NCBI GenBank assembly: GCA_021163155.1
Contig: JAGGXI010000094.1
Location: forward strand, 1 to 6,251
Origin: Candidatus Aerophobota bacterium
GTDB taxonomy: Bacteria; Aerophobota; Aerophobia; Aerophobales; JAGGXI01
DNA: 6,251 bases
Direction of reading: 5' to 3'
Positions 1 through 4,285 of the stretch are shown here, piece by piece; the first letter of the stretch is position 1, and every line of letters starts with the position of its first letter. The position numbers and the translations under genes are program-made. The notes under the pieces were generated by a model. The model had not been told where the DNA came from. It ran no database searches and saw only the letters and a program-made list of their open reading frames with translations.

Positions 1-1
1 A

Positions 2-169
2 TATTTTCTTTGCACTCCTGCTATAACTACACTGCCAATCAATATTTGGTCTCTTTTAAGAACCGGTCTCTCTCCTGTAGTAGCAGCGGCTTCTACTATA
101 GCAATTTTGATAACATCTGTGGAGCTTCTATTAATTTCAAAATTTGTAGGTTTTCAGGTACTTTATTAA
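2..169 (+). CDS. ABC transporter permease, PotC/PotB-like, C-terminal fragment cut by window edge
   Basis: Only the last 55 residues are present; the 5' part lies outside the window and the TAA stop is at 167-169. The frame contains TTLPINIWSLLRTGLSP followed by a hydrophobic helix of about 20 residues (AAASTIAILITSVELLLI). This is the usual end of spermidine/putrescine-type permeases: a conserved 'TLP-x-x-I-(W/Y)-S-x-(L/I/V)-(R/K)-x-G-(V/L)-(S/T)-P' loop, then the last membrane helix beginning near an 'A-x-(S/A)-T' motif. Such permeases sit in the inner membrane as a heterodimer and import polyamines or similar small cations or acids with an ATPase and a periplasmic binding protein. The recognition comes from remembered family pattern. 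The substrate cannot be told from this piece. The gene may itself be intact upstream, although what follows it is degraded. Confidence 0.72.
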   Translation, partial: YFLCTPAITTLPINIWSLLRTGLSPVVAAASTIAILITSVELLLISKFVGFQVLY

Positions 170-173
170 TAAA

Positions 174-698
174 GGGGTCAGGTCTTCAAACTTCACACAA
201 GTCGATCTTTATTCTAAATTGGGGGATGGAAAATTGTGCACAATAGATATTAAAGGTGGGACAGAGTCTCTTTCAGTACCTGATACCTGTACTATTAAGA
301 TATATCGTCGTATTGTTCCAGGGGAGACAGAAAAGATAGCAATAGAACAAGTGAAAAATTTAGTGGAATCTTTGAATCTTCTATCTAAAGTAGAGATAAA
401 ACTTAGAGATAAACCTGACCCTCAGTAGAGTCTCGATGCCTATGTAGTAGATGAAGAAGAAAAAATAGTCAAAATTATGAAGAAAGTTTGTAAAGATATT
501 ACGGGTAAAATTCCAAATATTGATTATATGGATAGTGTTGGGGGTTTTAATCTTATAACACCAAAGTTGGGTGTACCTACCATTCTTTTTGGGCCTTCGG
601 GAGAAAACCCTCACTCTGCAGATGAGTATGTAGAGATAAATACTGTAGTTGATACAGCTAAAATTATTGCGCTTACCATTTTAGAAATTGTGGGATGA
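174..698 (+). pseudogene. M20-family peptidase/amidohydrolase remnant with in-frame TAG
   Basis: One frame reads through 174-698 except for a TAG at 426-428. The upstream half has LYSKLGDGKL, then IKGGTESLSVPDTC and YRRIVPGE. These match the end of the M20 dimerisation domain, where 'eGG-x-x-x-x-x-VPD-x-C/a' is followed by 'R-R-x-x-P-G-E'. The downstream half has DSVGGFN, GVPTILFGPSG and HSADEYVEI. This is the C-terminal metal-domain end of M20 enzymes such as acetylornithine or succinyl-diaminopimelate deacylases and N-carbamoyl amidases, with the usual 'G-P-x-G-x-x-x-H-x-x-D-E-Y-V'. The N-terminal metal-binding domain with the HxD and EE motifs is absent, and the next upstream stop in this frame is at 147-149. 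No start with a ribosome-binding site precedes the piece. It is therefore a non-functional half gene, with the TAG a second lesion or, less likely, a recoded codon. It lies just after a permease end, consistent with a former uptake-plus-hydrolysis operon. Confidence 0.75.
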
Positions 699-872
699 AA
701 ATAACAGAGAAAATAAAAATAAAAGCAGCTCTTATTTAAATGGCTTGGGGTTTTCGGAGGTAGTCAGACTTTTTGCCTTAAAGGAGCAGAAATTATTTTT
801 TATCCTTCTGCCATAGGTATAAAGAAAGGCATGAATGAATTCTCTTCCCGAGATACTAAGGAGGAGAACTGA
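695..872 (+). pseudogene. nitrilase/carbon-nitrogen hydrolase remnant (internal deletion and frameshift)
   Basis: An ATG at 695-697 overlaps the TGA stop (696-698) of the M20 remnant, the ATGA overlap of a translationally coupled operon. It opens MKITEKIKIKAALI, like a nitrilase N-terminus (first beta strand 'I-x-x-A-L-I-Q'), then hits TAA where a Gln is expected. From 742 the frame reads GLGFSEVVRLFALK and, after a shift at about 780-783, GAEIIFYPSAIG. Together these give the segment that follows the catalytic Cys in N-carbamoylputrescine amidase/beta-ureidopropionase-type enzymes ('F-P-E-x-x-R-x-x-A-L-K-G-A-E-I-(I/L)-F-Y-P-(T/S)-A-I-G'). One missing A in the run at 780-782 explains the shift. 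Roughly the first half of the enzyme, including the catalytic Glu, Lys and Cys, is gone, as is the C-terminal part; reading ends at TGA 870-872. The gene is dead. Confidence 0.68.
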
Positions 873-931
873 TTTTGATGAGAAATTACACCATATTGAC
901 AGCTATCTTTTGCAGGAAAATCCTTTTATAT

Positions 932-961
932 AGTAGGGAACGGTCGCGACCGTTCCCTACT
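932..961. repeat. 30-bp perfect palindrome, copy 1 of a dispersed repeat
   Basis: Arms AGTAGGGAACGGTCG and CGACCGTTCCCTACT pair perfectly, with the dyad centre at CG|CG. A near-identical palindrome lies at 3331-3358, and the next 23 bases of flank (T-T-T-A-T-G-T-T-T-A-T-G type) are also shared with few differences. The repeat unit is thus at least about 52 bp. It sits between the dead operon and the promoter of the oxidoreductase gene. It looks like a REP/MITE-type intergenic element. As RNA it would form a very stable hairpin and could also end transcription, although only a short T-run follows. Confidence 0.85.
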
Positions 962-1025
962 TTATGTTTATGTGATGATTAAGAAACAGCGTCTGCCTAA
1001 AATTATAAGATGAAATACTTTATGA

Positions 1026-1050
1026 AAAGATTTTTGTAAAAAAAATCTTT
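1026..1050 (+). repeat. A/T-rich inverted repeat abutting the -35 box (copy 1)
   Basis: AAAGATTTTT and AAAAATCTTT are inverted arms around a GTAAA centre; the right arm ends inside the TTGACA box at 1049. A repeat of the same design but different arm ends occupies 3513-3541 in front of the second copy of this promoter. It may be a binding site or a curved upstream element, or the remains of a terminator hairpin. Confidence 0.55.
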
Positions 1051-1076
1051 GACAAAAATAAATTATTTTCTATAAT
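1049..1076 (+). promoter_or_regulatory. sigma-70-type promoter of the oxidoreductase gene
   Basis: TTGACA at 1049-1054 and TATAAT at 1071-1076 are both perfect consensus boxes with a 16-base spacer. Transcription would start near 1083, giving a leader of about 65 bases before the ATG at 1150. The same arrangement with the same spacer occurs at 3541-3568. Confidence 0.82.
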
Positions 1077-1095
1077 ATAATTATAATAGAAATTA

Positions 1096-1112
1096 ATTCC
1101 ATAATACGGAAT
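1096..1112. promoter_or_regulatory. possible operator or leader hairpin, copy 1
   Basis: ATTCC (1096-1100) and GGAAT (1108-1112) are inverted around a 7-base ATAATAC centre; outside a single mismatch the arms continue with TT/AA pairs. It begins about 13 bases after the predicted transcription start, a usual place for a repressor site. The same element is at 3583-3599 with one change in the centre. The regulator is not in the window. Confidence 0.5.
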
Positions 1113-1138
1113 AAATAGATTGAATGAACAATATCAAA

Positions 1139-1144
1139 AAGGAG
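1139..1144 (+). promoter_or_regulatory. ribosome-binding site deciding the start at 1150
   Basis: AAGGAG lies 5 bases before ATG 1150. A TTG at 1120 would extend the frame by ten residues, but it lies upstream of this site and inside the shared leader, so ATG 1150 is the better start. Confidence 0.85.
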
Positions 1145-1149
1145 TTTTT

Positions 1150-3231
1150 ATGGAAAAAAAATACACAACATGTCGCTTATGTTCAGTATGTTGTCCCGTC
1201 GTGGTTTCTTTAGAAAATAATAAAATAGTCTCGGTAGAAAGAAAAACAAGTACTCCCTCAATGGAAGAAAATTATTTTTGTCCAAAGGTAAAGGCGGTTC
1301 CTGAAATTGTTTATTCGGCTGACAGATTAAAGACCCCATTAATAAAGAAGAATATCAATGGTAAAGCTGTTTGGAATAAAGCATCATGGGAACAAGCGAT
1401 GGATATTATTGCAAATAAGTTAAATCTTTTTAAACAGAAGTACGGGGCTGAATCCGTAGCCTGGCTAAGAGGTCAAGCGCCGGATTGGGGAGCTACATGG
1501 CACTATGCCATAAGATTGATGAACGCCTTTGGTTCTCCTAACGTTATTGGGGACGGTTCTGTTTGTTATTGGGCACGAGAAATGGCCCATGTCTTTACAT
1601 ATGGAGCAATGACATCTTCTGATTATAAAAATTCCAAATGTATAGTTATCTGGGGGGGAAACGAGAGGGATACCAATCCCTCTGCATACAATAGGATTCT
1701 TTATGCTAAAGAGCAAGGCGCTAAACTGATTGTTATAGACCCAATAAGAACTAAGTTAGCATCTTTGGCTGATATTTGGCTACAAATAAAACCAGGTTGT
1801 GATGGTTTGTTAGCGATGTTAATGATTTATGTAATAATTTCAGAAAATCTTTACGATGCAGACTTTATAAGAGAATGGACAGTTGGATTTAATGAGTTAA
1901 AAGAAGCTGTAAAGAAATATGTGCCTGAAAAAATAGCAGAGAAAATTTGGCTGGATGCAGAGAAAATAAGGGAAGCTGCCCGATTGTATGCAAAGACAAA
2001 ACCTGCCTGCCTTAGCGAAGGCAATGGAGTGGAGATGCATTTAAACACCTCTCAAAATATGAGGTCAATTTTCATTTTAAGAGCATTAACAGGGAATATA
2101 GATAAAAAAGGGGGAGACCGTATACCACAACCGATACCAATGAGAGATATCCGGCTTAACGAGAGACTTCGAGGTGATATTAAGTCTGTAGGCTTTGAAT
2201 ATCCCCTTCTTAATAACTTTCCTAAATGTCCAGGGGGAATCCAGACTCTTCTACCATTAGTCAACTCAATTCTTGATGAAAAGCCTTATCCTATAAAAGC
2301 ACTTATTATACAGGGAGCTAATCCAGCAGTAACTATGGCAAACTCGAAAAGAGTTCGACAAGCCTTAGAGAAACTTGAGTTTGTTGTTGCAGTTGATTTA
2401 TTTATGACCCAAACAGCAAAATTTGCGGATATCGTTCTTCCAGCAACAACTTCCTTTGAGAAGACACAACTAAACTTTAGTTCCATGATAGGAAATCGTG
2501 TTATGCTCCAAAATAAGGTGATCGACTGGTATGAAAATAGCTGGCCTGATTGGAAGATTATCTTTGAATTAGCCAAAAAGATGGGTTATAAAGATGAGTT
2601 TCCCTGGAACACTGTTGAAGAAGCAATTGATTATCAGTTGGAGCCTGCTGGCATTACTGTTGAAATGTTACGCAAGAATCAAAAAGGAATTACTTTTGGG
2701 GAGACAAGGCGCGAAAAATATAAAAATAATGGATTTGATACACGGTCCGGGAAAGTAGAGATTTATTCAGAAATCTTCAAAGAGCATGGTTATTCACCAA
2801 TTCCTGATTTTAAGGAGGATGAGGAAAATCATCTGAGTTTTTATGATAAAAGAGACAATTTTCCTTTAATTGGAATTAGCGGGGCAAGGACAATCAATTT
2901 TGTTCACTCTCAGTTTAGAAACATCCCTTACTTACTGAAACGTGAACCTGAGCCCTTTGTAGACATCCATCCAAAAGATGCAAAAACAAGAGATATCTCA
3001 GATGGGGATACCGTGGTAATCGAAACACCTAACGGTCGAATAAAGATGAAGGCGAAGATATCGGATATTGTTCATCCTGGATTGGTTCGCATTCCATGGG
3101 GATGGGGTGAATTTAATCCTGATTATAATATTAACAGCCTAACGGATGACGGGAAACGAGACCCTGTTACCAGTACTACCTCAAATAGATGCTTTATGTG
3201 TAACGTGGTCAAAGATGTCATAATGAACTAA
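1150..3231 (+). CDS. bis-molybdopterin (Mo/W) oxidoreductase, DMSO-reductase superfamily, acetylene-hydratase/thiosulfate-reductase-like
   Basis: This is a 693-residue protein from ATG 1150. Cys8, Cys11, Cys15 and Cys44 (C-x2-C-x3-C-x28-C) form the N-terminal [4Fe-4S] site. The Mo/W-bis-MGD domains follow, with WGGN near residue 166, KLIVIDPIRTK near 190 and ADIVLPATTSFEK near 425. A C-terminal cap domain of the molydop-binding type ends the protein (DGDTVVIETPNGRIK at about 620-635, then RIPWGWGE). Cys139 in DGSVCYWAREMA is the likely metal ligand. No twin-arginine signal is present, so the enzyme is cytoplasmic. From memory, the segment around 190-260 closely resembles acetylene hydratase (AKLIVIDPIRTK, ADIW, ENLYD, VGF-x-ELK). 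However, the residue after the second cluster Cys is Ser12, where acetylene hydratase has its catalytic Asp. Formate dehydrogenase is unlikely because the conserved His after the Cys/Sec ligand is Tyr here. The gene is single, with no iron-sulfur or membrane-anchor subunit beside it; the electron partner, if any, and the substrate are unknown. Its leader is shared with the methyltransferase operon. Confidence 0.9.
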   Translation: MEKKYTTCRLCSVCCPVVVSLENNKIVSVERKTSTPSMEENYFCPKVKAVPEIVYSADRLKTPLIKKNINGKAVWNKASWEQAMDIIANKLNLFKQKYGAESVAWLRGQAPDWGATWHYAIRLMNAFGSPNVIGDGSVCYWAREMAHVFTYGAMTSSDYKNSKCIVIWGGNERDTNPSAYNRILYAKEQGAKLIVIDPIRTKLASLADIWLQIKPGCDGLLAMLMIYVIISENLYDADFIREWTVGFNELKEAVKKYVPEKIAEKIWLDAEKIREAARLYAKTKPACLSEGNGVEMHLNTSQNMRSIFILRALTGNIDKKGGDRIPQPIPMRDIRLNERLRGDIKSVGFEYPLLNNFPKCPGGIQTLLPLVNSILDEKPYPIKALIIQGANPAVTMANSKRVRQALEKLEFVVAVDLFMTQTAKFADIVLPATTSFEKTQLNFSSMIGNRVMLQNKVIDWYENSWPDWKIIFELAKKMGYKDEFPWNTVEEAIDYQLEPAGITVEMLRKNQKGITFGETRREKYKNNGFDTRSGKVEIYSEIFKEHGYSPIPDFKEDEENHLSFYDKRDNFPLIGISGARTINFVHSQFRNIPYLLKREPEPFVDIHPKDAKTRDISDGDTVVIETPNGRIKMKAKISDIVHPGLVRIPWGWGEFNPDYNINSLTDDGKRDPVTSTTSNRCFMCNVVKDVIMN

Positions 3232-3233
3232 CG

Positions 3234-3321
3234 AATATGGATAGCATTTTCTTATCATAAGATTAAGAGAATTTTTACTCAAAAGCATAAAGAATAATTT
3301 TGAAATCACAGATTCCATATT
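3234..3321. other. A/T-rich gene tail with weak inverted repeats, no clear terminator
   Basis: This stretch follows the oxidoreductase stop. AATATGGA (3234-3241) and TCCATATT (3314-3321) are inverted arms 72 bases apart. Inside lies a short TCTTA-TCA-TAAGA hairpin near 3251-3263, with ATTTTT about ten bases later, which could act as a weak terminator. No open frame or RNA gene is recognisable. Confidence 0.3.
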
Positions 3322-3330
3322 TATTGAGTT

Positions 3331-3358
3331 GTAGGGAACGACCGCGACCGTTCCCTAC
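3331..3358. repeat. 28-bp imperfect palindrome, copy 2 of the dispersed repeat
   Basis: The arms GTAGGGAACG and CGTTCCCTAC are the same as at 932-961, but the centre is ACCGCGAC instead of GTCGCGAC, so two positions no longer fit the perfect dyad. The following 23 bases match the flank of copy 1 with about four changes. It again sits upstream of the promoter/leader cassette. Confidence 0.83.
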
Positions 3359-3381
3359 TGTATATTTATGTAATAATTAAG

Positions 3382-3512
3382 CATCCAAATCTACGCAGTA
3401 AAGTACGGTAGCCGCAACCTTTACCCCGCTAAATAGTAGTAACATCTAATGGGGTTTAGATTGTGCAAAGAAAGATTATTACATAATACCACAGGCTCTG
3501 AGCCTTGCGACT
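3382..3512. other. inserted intergenic segment with several small inverted repeats, present only in copy 2
   Basis: The region between palindrome and promoter is roughly 85-90 bases longer here than in the first copy. It holds GTAAAG/CTTTAC arms (about 3399-3423), ATCTAA-TGGGGT-TTAGAT (3444-3461) and AGGCTC-T-GAGCCT (3493-3505). The mix of small GC-rich hairpins in an A/T-rich background resembles decayed REP-type repeats. I see no open frame, tRNA or riboswitch consensus; a cobalamin riboswitch was looked for because of the corrinoid gene downstream and not found. Confidence 0.4.
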
Positions 3513-3541
3513 ACCATTTTTTTTGTACAAAAAAAAATGGT
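3513..3541 (+). repeat. A/T-rich inverted repeat overlapping the -35 box (copy 2)
   Basis: ACCATTTTTTTT and AAAAAAAAATGGT are inverted arms around GTAC; the last base is the first T of the TTGACA box. Compared with 1026-1050 the outer arm bases differ, but they change on both sides so that pairing is kept. Confidence 0.6.
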
Positions 3542-3568
3542 TGACAAAAATAGATCATTTTATATAAT
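3541..3568 (+). promoter_or_regulatory. sigma-70-type promoter of the corrinoid/methyltransferase operon
   Basis: TTGACA at 3541-3546 and TATAAT at 3563-3568 are separated by 16 bases; transcription would start near 3575. The boxes and spacer are as in the promoter at 1049-1076. Confidence 0.82.
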
Positions 3569-3582
3569 TACAATAGAAATTA

Positions 3583-3599
3583 ATTCCATAATGCGGAAT
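3583..3599. promoter_or_regulatory. possible operator or leader hairpin, copy 2
   Basis: ATTCC (3583-3587) and GGAAT (3595-3599) are inverted around ATAATGC, about 8 bases after the predicted transcription start. It has one centre change from 1096-1112. Confidence 0.5.
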
Positions 3600-3609
3600 A
3601 AATAGGTAA

Positions 3610-3639
3610 ATGAACAATATCGAAAAGGAGGATACATAA
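3610..3639 (+). other. possible nine-codon leader peptide
   Basis: ATG 3610 to TAA 3637-3639 would encode MNNIEKEDT and ends directly before GTG 3640. The same first codons (MNNI, then K/E, K, E) occur at 1124 in the other cassette, where the frame instead runs past ATG 1150. No ribosome-binding site precedes either ATG, so this may only reflect the shared leader sequence. Confidence 0.15.
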
Positions 3640-4284
3640 GTGGACAAAAGAGGGAAATTGGTACAATATGTTAAAGATGGTGATACCAAAAATGCGCTAA
3701 CCTTAGTTAAGGAACTTGCAAGTGAAATAGACCTAAAAGAGATGATAGGTGATTTAACAAAAGGGATGAGGGAAGTGGGAGAGAGTTTTGAAAAATCCGA
3801 AATATTCCTTCCCGAAATGATGTTAGCTTCAGAGGCTCTTATAGAAGTGATGTCGGTCTTAAAACCACTATTTAAAGAAAAAGGCGAGGAAGAGGAGAAA
3901 ATAAAAGTAGTAATGGCAACAGTTAAAGGTGATGTCCATGAAATAGGCAAGAATATAGTTTCACTTGTTTTAAAAGCCAATGGTTATGAAATTGTTGATT
4001 TAGGGAGAAACGTTGACCCACTTAATATTATTAAAGGCGCTGAATCAAATAATGTTAAAGTAATTGGTCTTTCAGCACTTATGACAACAACTATGCCCGC
4101 TCAAGAAGAGCTGATCAAGATGCTAAAAGACAAAGGTGTGAGAGATAAATTTAAAGTGGTAGTGGGAGGAGCTCCTGTTTCTTCAAATTGGGCATCAGAA
4201 ATAGGAGCAGATGGATATGCAAAAGATGCATTCCAAGCGGTATGTTTAATAGATAGCATCTTAAAAGAAAATGGAGGTGAATAG
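3640..4284 (+). CDS. MtmC-like corrinoid (methyl-accepting) protein
   Basis: This is a 214-residue protein starting at GTG 3640, with AAGGAGG at 3625-3631, eight bases upstream. The length matches the 210-220 residues usual for methylamine and methanol corrinoid proteins. Residues 1-85 are the four-helix cap domain (B12-binding 2 type), with the typical EIFLPEMMLASEAL at 54-67. Residues 88-214 are the Rossmann B12 domain, with D98-V-H100-E-I-G103 (His100 is the lower axial cobalt ligand), S145-A-L147 and G176-G177. In this family the cobalt(I) corrinoid takes a methyl group from the substrate-specific methyltransferase and passes it to a second methyltransferase; the protein acts in the cytoplasm. 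The next gene begins one base after its TAG stop, so the two are made together as cognate partners. The partner is MtmB-type, which supports MtmC-like over MttC- or MtaC-like, but sequence alone does not separate these. Confidence 0.92.
   Translation: MDKRGKLVQYVKDGDTKNALTLVKELASEIDLKEMIGDLTKGMREVGESFEKSEIFLPEMMLASEALIEVMSVLKPLFKEKGEEEEKIKVVMATVKGDVHEIGKNIVSLVLKANGYEIVDLGRNVDPLNIIKGAESNNVKVIGLSALMTTTMPAQEELIKMLKDKGVRDKFKVVVGGAPVSSNWASEIGADGYAKDAFQAVCLIDSILKENGGE
4273..4280 (+). promoter_or_regulatory. ribosome-binding site inside the end of the corrinoid gene
   Basis: GGAGGTGA at 4273-4280 lies five bases before ATG 4286. It favours 4286 over an in-frame ATG at 4271, which lies upstream of it and inside the corrinoid gene. 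Confidence 0.85.
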
Positions 4285-4285
4285 T

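Larger units (their letters stand above)
1049..1144 (+). repeat. duplicated promoter/leader cassette, copy 1
   Basis: This stretch aligns with 3541-3630 from the -35 box to the Shine-Dalgarno. By eye about 82 of 90 aligned positions are identical, with one 5-base and one 1-base gap. Shared parts are the -35, the -10, the ATTCC-N7-GGAAT inverted repeat, the words AATGAACAATATC and AAAAGGAG. Conservation outside the core boxes indicates a copied or selected regulatory unit. Confidence 0.88.
3541..3630 (+). repeat. duplicated promoter/leader cassette, copy 2
   Basis: This is the partner of 1049-1144. It keeps the promoter boxes, the ATTCC-N7-GGAAT element, AATGAACAATATC and the AAAAGGAG ribosome-binding site, but is joined to a different gene. 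Similarity stops at the ribosome-binding site, so the coding regions were not duplicated along with it. Confidence 0.88.

Noticed and set aside
1-157. Open minus-strand frame, protein-like in composition (contains TGERPVLKRD)
   Set aside because: It is the reverse of the permease-coding stretch, has a stop just upstream and no start codon near its beginning, and matches no family I recognise.
10-246. Open frame starting TTG 10 on the + strand
   Set aside because: It lies out of frame over the permease end (2-169), which has clear family sequence, and has no ribosome-binding site. A faint M20-like look at about 150-205 (KGSGLQTSH) was not strong enough to call.
1120-1149. TTG 1120 as start of the oxidoreductase
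   Set aside because: The ribosome-binding site at 1139-1144 lies downstream of it, and the stretch is part of the duplicated non-coding leader.
1150-3231. Formate dehydrogenase assignment
   Set aside because: The residue after the Cys ligand is Tyr and not the conserved His, and there are no partner subunits.
3359-3512. Cobalamin riboswitch before the corrinoid gene
   Set aside because: No B12-box-like conserved core or the expected large fold was seen; most of the segment lies upstream of the promoter, so it would not be in the transcript.
3555-3980. 141-codon minus-strand frame
   Set aside because: It is antisense to the promoter and corrinoid gene, low in complexity (Ser/Phe/Ile rich) and without family features.
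4271-4285. ATG 4271 as start of the MtmB-like gene
   Set aside because: It overlaps the corrinoid gene end and lies ahead of GGAGGTGA at 4273-4280, which serves ATG 4286; starting at 4286 also gives the family length.
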